Source: a virus
Length of the DNA stretch: 43,297 nucleotides
Direction: 5' to 3' (one strand)
Virus record (IMG/VR): IMGVR_UViG_3300042376_001060
Span: 1 to 43,297 of that record
The position numbers and the translations under genes were made by a program. Of this stretch, positions 14,992 to 22,466 are shown piece after piece (the first letter of the stretch is position 1; each line of letters starts with the position of its first letter). The notes beneath the pieces were generated by a model. That model was not told where the DNA came from. It saw only the letters and a list, made by a program, of their open reading frames with translations, and searched no databases.

Positions 14992-15889
14992 CGTTTACAC
15001 GATCAAAGACTGGAACGAGACGTTCGAGAACTTCCGGACGCGGGCGCTGACCACAAGCCTCCGCTGGGTCCAGTTGCCGACCAAGCAGGACGCGCTCGGA
15101 TTCAGGATGCTTATGCGTTCCCCGGAAGGGGTGGCGGCATACGGCGTGTTTGTGGCCCTTGTGCAGATCGCGGCCAAGGTTCCGGTTCGTGGGGTGCTCG
15201 CGGACGAGAAGGGCCCTATGTCCGATAACGTGCTGGCCGCGAGGATCGGTTGCCCGTTGGAAGTGCTCACGAAAGCGCTGCAAGTACTTACTGGGCCTGA
15301 CGTTGGGTGGATCATCGTTCAAGCATCGACCGACCATCGATCGACCATCGTTCCTGCATCGATCGAGCATCGATCGTCTATCGTGGGTCCCTTCCCTTCC
15401 CTTCCTTCCTTTCCTTCCATTCCTGAAGAAACGAAAACTCCGAAACCGGGGATCAAATACCAGCCCGGACAGGTCGATCAAGCGTTCTCCGCGTTCTGGA
15501 ACGCATACCCCGCAAACAGGCAGCGAGCCCGAACAACCGTCCGGAAGTTCTGGATCGATAACGACCTCACCGCCCACGCCCCGAAGATCATGGCGGCGCT
15601 CGCCAAGGACAAGGCATCCGCCGAATGGACCAAGGACGGTGGGAAGTTCGTCGGCAACATGGCCGAGTGGTTGGACCGCGACTGGACCTCTATTACCCCG
15701 CCCGTTGCGTCAGGACGCCACCCAAGGGCTCCGGACATCCGGACGTGGTACGACAGCCTCCCGCCCGAGCGACAGCAGGAAGAGGCATCCAAGGCGAATC
15801 TGCCGCTCACCGCCGTCCGCGAACTGATGAACCACCACACGATCCCCGAACAGATCATCAAGTCATGGGAGGCCAACCATGTTGCATGA
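14981..15889 (+). CDS. Replication initiator / replisome organizer (origin-containing gene)
   Basis: 302 residues. ATG 14981 is preferred over the upstream GTG at 14930, which lies in the leader helix. The N-terminal 120 residues read as a winged-helix-type DNA-binding domain (YGVFVALVQIA, then LAARIGCPLEVLTKALQVL). Residues 110-150 are low-complexity because the DNA beneath consists of iterons and a pyrimidine tract. The C-terminal part has the FWNAYP...RKFW...WLDRDW pattern of phage replisome organizers that load helicase. It overlaps the DnaB gene by 11 bases, matching an initiator-helicase module. Confidence 0.78.
   Translation: MPTDVYTIKDWNETFENFRTRALTTSLRWVQLPTKQDALGFRMLMRSPEGVAAYGVFVALVQIAAKVPVRGVLADEKGPMSDNVLAARIGCPLEVLTKALQVLTGPDVGWIIVQASTDHRSTIVPASIEHRSSIVGPFPSLPSFPSIPEETKTPKPGIKYQPGQVDQAFSAFWNAYPANRQRARTTVRKFWIDNDLTAHAPKIMAALAKDKASAEWTKDGGKFVGNMAEWLDRDWTSITPPVASGRHPRAPDIRTWYDSLPPERQQEEASKANLPLTAVRELMNHHTIPEQIIKSWEANHVA
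15313..15389 (+). repeat. Seven tandem 11-bp iterons (candidate replication origin)
   Basis: Units start at 15313, 15324, 15335, 15346, 15357, 15368 and 15379, exactly 11 bp apart. Each begins CATCG (the last TATCG); units 2, 3, 5 and 6 continue as A-C/T-CG. Examples: CATCGATCGAC, CATCGATCGAG, CATCGTTCAAG. The period is about one helical turn and is not a multiple of three, so it is kept as DNA rather than as a protein repeat. Confidence 0.85.
15388..15426 (+). other. Pyrimidine tract next to the iterons (possible unwinding element)
   Basis: Almost pure C/T on the + strand, built from CCCTT and CCTT units, followed by an A-rich stretch (GAAGAAACGAAAACTCC). It sits where the AT-rich unwinding region lies beside lambda ori iterons. 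Homopyrimidine DNA can also form triplexes. Confidence 0.6.
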
Positions 15890-17207
15890 AGACCCGCACG
15901 ACATGACCGCCGAGTTTTGCTTGATCGGGTGCTGCTTGCTCGAACCCGGCGTTATTGACGACGTGGTGGAAGCCGTCGGTGGAGTCTCCGCGTTCCACAA
16001 CCAGCGGCACCGAACCGTGTTCTCCGCGATCCAGTCCGTTCACGAATCCTCCGGCACCTTGGATCTTGTGATGCTTCGGCGGCACATGGAGGACGAGGGC
16101 ACGCTCGCCACGATTGGCGGGGATGACGCTCTGGCCGAGTTTGCAAACGGCGTCCCGGTGGCGACGAACTGGCCGCACTACGCCAAGAGCGTTGCAAGAA
16201 AGGCCCAGCAGCGGCTTGTGCTTCAGGCGTGCGAGGCTGCGGCATTCAGCATCCGAAGCGCCAGCACTGGGGAAACCGAGGAAGTCATCGCGTCGTCAGC
16301 CGAGGCGGTGATCGCTGCCGCCATGCAGTCCGACCGGACGCCGGACGTGAGCCTGAACGTTCTGCTTGAACAGTCCATCGAAGAACTCGGAAAGACAACC
16401 CTGAGCGGGCTGAGGCTTCCGCTTCGGGAACTGGCCGATCGGGTCGGCGATCTTGTGCTCGGTGAGTACACCGTGGTTGGCGCTCGCCCGTCGATGGGAA
16501 AGACCGCGTTTGGTATGCAGTGCGCCCTGTCGCTTGGACGGGTTGCCCCCGGTGCGTTCTACTCGATTGAGATGCCCGCCGCAACCATCGCCCACCGCAT
16601 CCTTGCCGGGCTGGTCAACACAACGGTTACGAACATCCGGCAGAACCGGGTGGACCACATGGCCCTTGCCCGCGAGGTGATCCGGCTGGGGGACATTCCC
16701 GTGACGATCGACGCGACGAACCCGCTCACGCTGCAATCGCTCACGTCCAAAGTGCGCCGGATGGTCGCTCGCAAGGGTATTCAGTGGGTGGTAATCGACT
16801 ACCTGCAATACATGAACTCGCCCCCGCACGCGAAAGAGGGTCGGCGTGCGGAGATTGAGGCGATCAGCCGTGGCCTGAAGACTCTGGCGAAGAATCAGGG
16901 CATTCACGTTATCTGTCTCGCGCAGCTCAACCGTGGCGTTGAGGGCCGATCGGAGAACCGTCCGCGAATGTCCGACCTTCGGGAATCGGGCGCGATTGAG
17001 CAGGACGGCGACAACATCCTCCTGCTTCACCGCGAGGCGTATTACCACAAGGGCGACGTTGCGTGGATGCAGGACAATCCCACCAAGATCGACGAGGCGG
17101 AAGTGATCGTGGACAAGTGCCGCAATGGGGAAACGTGTTCGGTGACGTGCAAATGGAATGGGCCGAGCACGCGGTTCGAGGAACGTGATGCGGGGTGGCA
17201 GGGATGA
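15879..17207 (+). CDS. dnaB: DnaB-type replicative helicase
   Basis: 442 residues, full length for the family. The N-terminal helical domain (1-110) carries the LLEP and VFSAI segments of DnaB. The RecA-like motor has Walker A GARPSMGKT (201-209), a YSIEM strand (228-232), Walker B VVIDY (304-308), the sensor AQLNR (348-352) and the LRESGAIEQD arginine-finger region (367-376). It would form a hexamer that unwinds DNA 5' to 3' ahead of the host replicase. GGGAGG lies 10 bases before ATG 15879. Confidence 0.95.
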   Translation: MLHEDPHDMTAEFCLIGCCLLEPGVIDDVVEAVGGVSAFHNQRHRTVFSAIQSVHESSGTLDLVMLRRHMEDEGTLATIGGDDALAEFANGVPVATNWPHYAKSVARKAQQRLVLQACEAAAFSIRSASTGETEEVIASSAEAVIAAAMQSDRTPDVSLNVLLEQSIEELGKTTLSGLRLPLRELADRVGDLVLGEYTVVGARPSMGKTAFGMQCALSLGRVAPGAFYSIEMPAATIAHRILAGLVNTTVTNIRQNRVDHMALAREVIRLGDIPVTIDATNPLTLQSLTSKVRRMVARKGIQWVVIDYLQYMNSPPHAKEGRRAEIEAISRGLKTLAKNQGIHVICLAQLNRGVEGRSENRPRMSDLRESGAIEQDGDNILLLHREAYYHKGDVAWMQDNPTKIDEAEVIVDKCRNGETCSVTCKWNGPSTRFEERDAGWQG

Positions 17208-17701
17208 TGGACCCCCGCGCAAAGTTTGACAAGGCCGTGTCCGACTACCGGGCGTGTCCGAACGCCGGTCCCGCGATGAGCGCCCTGCTTCGCGTCCGCG
17301 AGGCCGCTCTTGAACTCTACGAAATTGCCCGGCGTGAACAGAAGGCGATGCGGGTTCGTGGAAGGCTGTCTTTCCCGCGATTCGCCACGGTCGAGATGCA
17401 GCAGAACTACGAGAAGGCCCTTGGGCTTGCGGGCGTGTTTGATTCCGAGGTTGTTCACGGGGCGAAGGACCGGCACTCCGTGGTGTTTCGGTGGGCGTGG
17501 ACGTACTTCTGCCGAACGTGTGGCTATTCGTTTCCTGAGATTGCGCGTTCGATGCGGAAGCAGAGTCACACGACGTTGATGGAATCGGTGGACAAGATGG
17601 ACAACGGGTCGGGTGTGACAGAGGACAACGCGCGTGCGTTGTTGGCGAGGTTTCGTAACGAGTTGACAATGCCCGCGAGCGGGCGGAAGGAGGCGGTGTG
17701 A
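17204..17701 (+). CDS. DnaA domain-IV-like DNA-binding protein
   Basis: 165 residues, ATGA overlap with the helicase gene. Residues 88-150 follow the pattern of DnaA domain IV: an Arg-initiated helix, an aromatic helix, G-x-S-x-x-EIAR, then a recognition-helix motif KQSHTT (119-124) in place of the usual RDHTT. There is no AAA+ ATPase domain. The N-terminal 80 residues are helical with basic patches. It may bind DnaA-box-like sites on phage or host DNA, either helping initiation or blocking host initiation. Identified by eye only. Confidence 0.65.
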   Translation: MMDPRAKFDKAVSDYRACPNAGPAMSALLRVREAALELYEIARREQKAMRVRGRLSFPRFATVEMQQNYEKALGLAGVFDSEVVHGAKDRHSVVFRWAWTYFCRTCGYSFPEIARSMRKQSHTTLMESVDKMDNGSGVTEDNARALLARFRNELTMPASGRKEAV

Positions 17702-17997
17702 AGCCACGTCGTGTCAGGCAATGCCCCAAGTGCGGCAAGTGCAAAACCCGGATCAGTGAAACGCGAGACTGTGATTCGGGGGCCGCCCGCAGGCGTCGGC
17801 ACATTTGCGTGGCGTGCGGAACAAGGTGGAGCACAGAGGAGAGAGTGGTCGGTGAGGACATCGTTTTCAAAGACCCGGAAGTACTGACAAGGTCGATGTG
17901 TTCGGTTTTGTTCAGCATCGCTGAAGCGGAAGCTGTGCTAAAGGCGTGCATCGCGTCGCTTTCTCCAATCACAACCACCCAAGGAAACCCCCAATGA
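17698..17997 (+). CDS. NrdR-like zinc ribbon protein without ATP-cone
   Basis: 99 residues from GTG (GTGA overlap). CPKC (9-12) and CVAC (37-40) frame an RRRR stretch (31-34) and are followed by GTRWSTEER, closely like the N-terminal zinc ribbon of NrdR, the repressor of ribonucleotide reductase genes. The ATP-cone that senses nucleotides in NrdR is absent; the rest is a short helix. It may bind NrdR boxes and alter host nucleotide supply, but that is inference. Confidence 0.65.
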   Translation: MKPRRVRQCPKCGKCKTRISETRDCDSGAARRRRHICVACGTRWSTEERVVGEDIVFKDPEVLTRSMCSVLFSIAEAEAVLKACIASLSPITTTQGNPQ

Positions 17998-18287
17998 CCC
18001 CCATCTCCCCCGAAGTCCTCGCCGAAGCGCAGGACGCCAAACGACCCGCCATCTGCGTGATTCTTACCGATTGTGCCGGTAAAAACCCGCGACAGTTTGA
18101 CTTCGTAGCCTCACGCGACGAACAATCGTCGTTCCTCGATTTCGTGAGGAGGCTGCTTGCGAGGCGTGGCCAACAACGTCGAATCAGTCCGCGTCAATTC
18201 GGGTCGCGTGCGGACGTGTCGCGTGACGGTTCGAGCGGGCGAAGGTGCAACAACTGGACGCCGGGATGTGAAAGGAGGGGGGAATGA
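17994..18287 (+). CDS. Small protein of unknown function
   Basis: 97 residues, ATGA overlap. Residues 1-55 look folded (helix, strand, helix); the rest is Arg/Ser-rich and probably disordered, which could hint at an old frameshift near 18150. Not recognised. Confidence 0.55.
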   Translation: MTPISPEVLAEAQDAKRPAICVILTDCAGKNPRQFDFVASRDEQSSFLDFVRRLLARRGQQRRISPRQFGSRADVSRDGSSGRRCNNWTPGCERRGE

Positions 18288-18595
18288 CGATTGAGGAGTT
18301 GAGGAAGAAACAGGTGGAAGCCGTGCAGTACCTTGTGGGCTCTGGACCGATGCACGAAGACGACTGCCCGTGCGACGACACTTGTTCGTGCGAATGGAAA
18401 CAGCATAACGACGCGATCAATTCGCTTGTGGTGCTGTACCTCCCTCTTCTCGCGGTCGCGGAGGCGGCGGAGAGTGTCGCCAAGGCTGAGCGGGACTTCG
18501 CTTGTGGACGCTTGCCGCCGCCGGGTCGAAACGAACGACTTGTGAACCTCGAATCCGCCCTCGCGGACTTCGCCAAGGCAAGGGAGGCAATGTGA
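18284..18595 (+). CDS. Small Cys-containing helical protein
   Basis: 103 residues; GGAGG upstream. A CPCDDTCSCEW cluster (about 28-38) may bind metal; the remainder is Ala/Glu-rich helix. Not recognised. Confidence 0.65.
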   Translation: MTIEELRKKQVEAVQYLVGSGPMHEDDCPCDDTCSCEWKQHNDAINSLVVLYLPLLAVAEAAESVAKAERDFACGRLPPPGRNERLVNLESALADFAKAREAM

Positions 18596-18852
18596 GCATG
18601 AAACCGATGACGACTGAGCAAATGGCGACGTACTTGGAGAACTGCGTGGCAGTCTGCCCGTCGCACGGGCAGCAAGCAATCACCGCCATCGCCCGCCGCC
18701 TGCGTTTGCTGGCGGAGGTGGCGAGTTGTGAGCGGGCGTGTTTTGACCCGGAGACGGGCCGACAAGTTGGCGGTGGTGGAGACTGCCGCGATTTGTCCGC
18801 CGCCCGCGCCGCCCTCGAATCCGACGAGCGGGAAGGAGGACACAATGGCTGA
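18592..18852 (+). CDS. Small protein of unknown function
   Basis: 86 residues if the GTG overlapping the previous stop is used; ATG 18598 is an alternative start. Helical, with four spaced Cys. Overlaps the next start by 8 bases. Not recognised. Confidence 0.6.
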   Translation: MSMKPMTTEQMATYLENCVAVCPSHGQQAITAIARRLRLLAEVASCERACFDPETGRQVGGGGDCRDLSAARAALESDEREGGHNG

Positions 18853-19270
18853 CACGAACGCCGAACTCGACAGTCTGTATGCGACCCTCGCCTCCAAGGA
18901 CGCGGAAATCGAGCGGTTGAAGTCGAACCGTGACGCATGGATGGCCCGCGTCAAGCAGGAAACTGACACCATCGCAATCCGTGACGCCCGCATCGCCCAA
19001 CTCGAATCCGACAACAAGGCGCTCGCGGCGGAGGCGGATGGGTTGGAGGGGGCGTGCAAGGTGCTGGGCAGGTCGCTTCACGACCAACTCCGTTCCGCCG
19101 ACCTTCGTACAGAGATTGACGTAGCTGAGATCACCGGCAGCAAGGCCCACCCCGAGGTTGTTGAGTCTTCCGTGACGGTTGCGGCCAAGGCGATCGAGTC
19201 GCTGAAAGCCGTCCACACCCACCCCCTCGCCCCGAAGTACGTCCAGCCGCGAAAGGAGACGCAGGAATGA
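18845..19270 (+). CDS. Coiled-coil protein
   Basis: 141 residues; GGAAGGAGG precedes the ATG. Residues 5-75 form a continuous heptad-like coiled coil (LYATLASKDAEIERL and onward); the C-terminal third is a short helix and a Pro-rich tail. Not recognised. Confidence 0.65.
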   Translation: MADTNAELDSLYATLASKDAEIERLKSNRDAWMARVKQETDTIAIRDARIAQLESDNKALAAEADGLEGACKVLGRSLHDQLRSADLRTEIDVAEITGSKAHPEVVESSVTVAAKAIESLKAVHTHPLAPKYVQPRKETQE

Positions 19271-19566
19271 CCATCCCCCTTTTGACCGCAGCCGAGTTGT
19301 TTGACGTTGTGAAAGAGCACAAGGAGGTGTGGGAGAAGCACCTTCGATATACGGCGGCTGGGTTCTATTGGTCGGAACCCGTTCCGTGTAAGCACGCCGA
19401 ACTGATCCTCCTCGCCCTCTTCACCCTCGCGGCTGAGTGCGGGGTGAGGCAGAACGAATCGGGCGGATGGATCACACACGGATGGCGGGTGCCGATGGAA
19501 GCGTCCGACCACCCTCTCCGCGCCGCCGTCGCCGCGTACAAGAAAGGACGAGCGAATGGACTTTGA
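19267..19566 (+). CDS. Small protein of unknown function
   Basis: 99 residues, ATGA overlap. Mixed helix and strand with conserved-looking Trp residues (WEKHLRY, FYW, GGWITHGW). Overlaps the next gene by 11 bases. Confidence 0.65.
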   Translation: MTIPLLTAAELFDVVKEHKEVWEKHLRYTAAGFYWSEPVPCKHAELILLALFTLAAECGVRQNESGGWITHGWRVPMEASDHPLRAAVAAYKKGRANGL

Positions 19567-19972
19567 GAAGACTGCTTCAACGTTGGTCGAAAACTGGGTC
19601 AATAGCCAAGAGAGCACGGGGATGCTTCACCAAGAAGCCCAACAGGCTTTGTGGACGGCGTTCGCCACCGCCCTCCGCGCCGCCGCCACCGTGCCGCAGC
19701 ATCCCGTAGTTGTGCCCAAGGCGGGAACCGTGAGCATCCCGGGCGACATCGCGGCAATGATCGACGGCATGGTGGAGTTCAATCCGTCAAAGTGGAGAGA
19801 TGGAGATGCCGACACATGGATTCACCCGCCCGTGAAGTCGGCTGGGGAGTACGTTGCACTTCGCGGTAACACCGATCTTGGTGCCTCACAGATCCGGTTC
19901 CACATTCGCCAGATCGTCGCAATGGGCATCGCCGCAGCCCAAGCCGCACGCGAGAGGGGAGGGGAGGGATGA
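19556..19972 (+). CDS. Protein of unknown function
   Basis: 138 residues; AAAGGA upstream. Helical N-terminus (1-48), a central segment with IPGDIAAMIDGMVEFNPSKW, and a helical C-terminus. No family recognised. Confidence 0.65.
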   Translation: MDFEKTASTLVENWVNSQESTGMLHQEAQQALWTAFATALRAAATVPQHPVVVPKAGTVSIPGDIAAMIDGMVEFNPSKWRDGDADTWIHPPVKSAGEYVALRGNTDLGASQIRFHIRQIVAMGIAAAQAARERGGEG

Positions 19973-20142
19973 GCGACGATTACGCATCTGCCTTGCCTCG
20001 CGGTTGTGGCTGTGTTGCCGCAGTTCTTGTTCTGATCCTCATCGCGTGCGTGTTCTTGTTGGGCCGGTGCTCGGCAACCAACGGCGTCAAGTTCCAAAGC
20101 CCGATCAAGGTCGAATCGAAAGGAACCCCCGATGGGAAGTGA
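19969..20142 (+). CDS. Single-span membrane protein (57 aa)
   Basis: ATGA overlap with the previous stop and GGGAGGGGAGGG upstream. A strongly hydrophobic segment (about 15-33, VAAVLVLILIACVFLLG) with four Cys around it; the C-terminus is short and polar. Its end overlaps the next ATG by 11 bases. Confidence 0.6.
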   Translation: MSDDYASALPRGCGCVAAVLVLILIACVFLLGRCSATNGVKFQSPIKVESKGTPDGK

Positions 20143-20914
20143 GAAGAACCCCACCTCCGCCAGCGTCGTCGAGACGCACAGGCCGGAGCGTGAAGACTTC
20201 ATCGCGTGGGTTTGTGCCCAAATCAAATTGTGCGACGAAAGCGAGTACGAGTGCGTTGGACTTCCGGCCACGATCGAAGTGATTCAGCGCCGCCGCATGA
20301 TGTTCAAAGAGTGCTTGCGTCTCGCCGAAGACCATCCCGCAATCCTCCCCGGAGAACCCCCATGCTCAAAAGAATCGGTCGGAAACTTGTCGAGTGCTAC
20401 CTCTGGTTCTGTGTCCTCGCAACCACAGGGACCATCATCGGAATCGTCTCCGGCCTCATCCGCATCTCCCGCCTCTAACCCCCCGCCTTGGGCCACCCCC
20501 GCGATCCTCGCCGCTTGCAAGCCGGGGGAGGTGCTGTACTACGACGGATTCGACTGGGTTGGCGCGTTTCCTTCTGGTCTGTGGTGGTGGTATGGTGAAT
20601 TGCAGGGCAAGAAAACCGTGTACATCGAAGCTCGCTGCAAGGCGAAGCGATACGAGTCCTACACCGTCCCCTCCCCCACGCAGGCGTGCGATGGGAGCGG
20701 GAGGACCGTTTCGGACGGGAAGTACATCCGAGCGAACGTGCCCTGCCCCGGCTGCGACAGGTGCAGGCTCGATGTTGTGTTGAGCGAGAAGATTCGGGAG
20801 TTGTGCCGCCTCGCCGTGAAGGCCCAGAACTACTTCGTGGAGAAGCCCGGCGATCTCTCCACCCTAGCCCGCGAAGTCCTCGCGATGATGGAGAATCCAT
20901 GCCCCACGAAATGA
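20132..20914 (+). CDS. Two-part protein with Ser/Pro linker and zinc-finger-like C-terminus
   Basis: 260 residues; GAAAGGA precedes ATG 20132. Residues 1-75 are helical. Residues 77-118 are a Ser/Pro/Ala linker that overlies another ORF in a different frame. Residues 125-215 form a beta-rich domain with CPGCDRC, which may bind metal, then a helical end. The linker composition may be a by-product of the embedded membrane ORF. Function not recognised. Confidence 0.6.
   Translation: MGSEKNPTSASVVETHRPEREDFIAWVCAQIKLCDESEYECVGLPATIEVIQRRRMMFKECLRLAEDHPAILPGEPPCSKESVGNLSSATSGSVSSQPQGPSSESSPASSASPASNPPPWATPAILAACKPGEVLYYDGFDWVGAFPSGLWWWYGELQGKKTVYIEARCKAKRYESYTVPSPTQACDGSGRTVSDGKYIRANVPCPGCDRCRLDVVLSEKIRELCRLAVKAQNYFVEKPGDLSTLAREVLAMMENPCPTK
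20362..20478 (+). CDS. Embedded 38-aa single-span membrane protein
   Basis: ATG 20362 lies 9 bases after GGAGAA and opens a frame wholly inside the Ser/Pro linker of the 20132 gene. The product has a basic start (MLKRIGRK), one hydrophobic span (about 12-33) and a basic end (RISRL). This is a plausible small membrane protein and could be a holin or toxin-like peptide. Confidence 0.5.
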   Translation: MLKRIGRKLVECYLWFCVLATTGTIIGIVSGLIRISRL

Positions 20915-21225
20915 CCATCGACGAAGCGATCAGGGATTGCATCGCGCAGGTGCCGGAAATCATTCGGGTCGGAGAACTCGTCGGCCCCGAGAACTGGCAC
21001 CAGCACGACGACACTGCGGCGGTCGAGGCGTTCTTCTTTCACGCCGGGTACCTCATGCTGCCCAATACCTTCGAGTTCGTCATCCGTCGCGGCGGGACAC
21101 ACCCCGAGACGTGGTGCGTCTGGGGCCAAGATGCCGACGAAATCTGGGAACTGAAGTACCAAGGCCCCACCGAGTTCCACGCCATGCGAGCGGCGGTCTT
21201 GCTTGCGAAGGGGTTGAAGCCGTGA
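20899..21225 (+). CDS. Small acidic protein of unknown function
   Basis: 108 residues; GGAG precedes ATG 20899, with a second ATG at 20911. Compact alpha/beta composition with many Trp and His, acidic overall. Not recognised. Confidence 0.65.
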   Translation: MPHEMTIDEAIRDCIAQVPEIIRVGELVGPENWHQHDDTAAVEAFFFHAGYLMLPNTFEFVIRRGGTHPETWCVWGQDADEIWELKYQGPTEFHAMRAAVLLAKGLKP

Positions 21226-21422
21226 ACTACTACGTCCTCGCGTGGATGATCGGAGCCGTCCTCACGTTCGCCTACGCCATGTGGCGGTGCCGCGACTCGG
21301 TGGAGCGCGACGCACTACTGGACACGCTGGGGCTGGGGTTTGTGTGGTGGCTGGCGTTCTGGCCGCTGGTCCTCGCGTGGCTGGTTGTCACCCACTGGCG
21401 GCGCAGAAAGGCGGCGGAATGA
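21222..21422 (+). CDS. Two-span membrane protein (66 aa)
   Basis: GTG start overlapping the previous stop (GTGA). Two hydrophobic segments (about 4-20 and 37-57) joined by a charged loop (RCRDSVERD), ending in WRRRKAAE. Length and topology match small holins, but it lies in the early block away from the late lysis candidates. Confidence 0.6.
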   Translation: MNYYVLAWMIGAVLTFAYAMWRCRDSVERDALLDTLGLGFVWWLAFWPLVLAWLVVTHWRRRKAAE

Positions 21423-21646
21423 CCCCCGACCAAGCCACCTACCCCATGCTCGTCCGCATCCTTCGCATGTCGCACTCTCAGCACGCGGGCCGGGGCTGGC
21501 TCGTCTCCGGTGCCAGAACCTACGGGCTAGTCCAGCCGTTCGGCCACAAGCACCCCGAGCGGATACCGTGGAACTATCTCAAGCCGTGGGCGTCTGCAAA
21601 CGCCCGTCACTCAACCATCGCCAACCGGCGAAAGGAGTCCCCATGA
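21419..21646 (+). CDS. Small basic protein
   Basis: 75 residues, ATGA overlap. Rich in His, Arg and aromatic residues, possibly a small DNA- or RNA-binding fold. Not recognised. Confidence 0.6.
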   Translation: MTPDQATYPMLVRILRMSHSQHAGRGWLVSGARTYGLVQPFGHKHPERIPWNYLKPWASANARHSTIANRRKESP

Positions 21647-21963
21647 TTGTTGGTCTGATCCTGTCCATCGCGTCCCTCGTCGCACCCGTCGCCCAACCCG
21701 TCCCCAGCGGCCCGCCCGTGCAAGGCCCCTGCGCGTTCCCGAGGCCGGAGGACCACTACACGCCCCTGCAAGGCGTGGGCAAGTGCTGGACGCTGTACTA
21801 CATGCGTCTGGAGACGAACAAGATCGCGTACTGGATCCGCGTGACCGAGCAGTGCGGTGGTGGTGACTGTCACTGCTACGCCAAGGCCATCGAGAACTTC
21901 CTCGAACAAATGGCAATCGCCGAGCAGGAACTTGCCGAGTGCCTCGTCACTGGCGGGAACTGA
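21643..21963 (+). CDS. Putative exported Cys-rich protein
   Basis: 106 residues, ATGA overlap. The N-terminus (about 1-18) is a likely signal peptide; after it come six Cys, including CGGGDCHC, suggesting disulfides or a metal site outside the cytoplasm. Last gene of the rightward block; it converges with and overlaps the XRE gene by 17 bases. Confidence 0.6.
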   Translation: MIVGLILSIASLVAPVAQPVPSGPPVQGPCAFPRPEDHYTPLQGVGKCWTLYYMRLETNKIAYWIRVTEQCGGGDCHCYAKAIENFLEQMAIAEQELAECLVTGGN

Positions 21964-22150
21964 TTTCGCAGGACAAGCCAAGCCCCCGGACGAGCCGTGC
22001 ATACGTGCTAATCCGGGGGTCTTTCTTTCCGGCCAAGATGTCGCTGATACGGGGCTGGGTGACGCCCGACAGCCGGGCAAGTTCGTCTTGCGTGATGCCC
22101 TTGGCGTCCATCGCGGCGCGGATCTGTTCGATGAGGTGTGAGGGTTGCAT
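21947..22150 (-). CDS. XRE-family helix-turn-helix regulator
   Basis: 67 residues from ATG 22150 (an in-frame GTG at 22156 is possible). Residues 6-58 form a compact Cro/CI-type HTH: ITQDELARLSGVTQPRISDI is the turn and recognition helix, then LAGKKDPRISTYARL. There is no dimerisation or cleavage domain, so it is Cro-like rather than CI-like. The last gene of the leftward operon; it may act on the palindromes at the divergent promoters (24290-24305, 24778-24801). Confidence 0.85.
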   Translation of the reverse strand: MQPSHLIEQIRAAMDAKGITQDELARLSGVTQPRISDILAGKKDPRISTYARLVRGLGLSCEISSRQ

Positions 22151-22188
22151 AATCACCCCGCGCGACGTTGGCCGGGCGGGGTGGGGGT

Positions 22189-22404
22189 TCAGGTGTCACG
22201 AACCATTTTCGCTTCTGCGATCTTTTCACGGATGCATTCGCGGGTGTGCTGGTTGTGGCGTCTCGGCCACCACTCACGAATCCAAAGCAGCGGGGCAATC
22301 TTTGGGTTGGCCCACGGCGAAGGCCAGTGACCAGATCCGGTATTGAACGTGTGGCCGATGTTCAACCTGTGCGGACGGTGTTTGACGGCTTTCGCATAAC
22401 TCAT
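22189..22404 (-). CDS. Small basic protein of unknown function
   Basis: 71 residues; AAAGGA upstream. Contains PHRLNIGHTFNTGSGH and a Trp/Arg-rich middle (LLWIREWWPRRHNQH). The stop is followed by a C-rich motif like those after other genes in this operon. Not recognised. Confidence 0.6.
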   Translation of the reverse strand: MSYAKAVKHRPHRLNIGHTFNTGSGHWPSPWANPKIAPLLWIREWWPRRHNQHTRECIREKIAEAKMVRDT

Positions 22405-22415
22405 CGTTTGTCCTT

Positions 22416-22466
22416 TCAGCAGAGAGCGACGTAGCACGCGAGGATGAGGCGGAAGGTGAGGGTCAC
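22416..22466 (-). CDS. Candidate 16-aa hydrophobic peptide
   Basis: A GTG overlapping the upstream stop (GTGA) opens a 16-codon frame, VTLTFRLILACYVALC, ending just before the next ribosome binding site. Hydrophobic throughout; may be a coupling peptide or chance. Confidence 0.25.
   Translation of the reverse strand: MTLTFRLILACYVALC

Noticed and set aside
15313-15389. CRISPR-like repeat array
   Set aside because: Units are 11 bp, directly abutting, with no spacers; they fit iterons instead.
17994-18287. Frameshifted pseudogene
   Set aside because: The Arg/Ser-rich tail is odd, but both ends keep ATGA overlaps with neighbours, so an intact gene is more likely.
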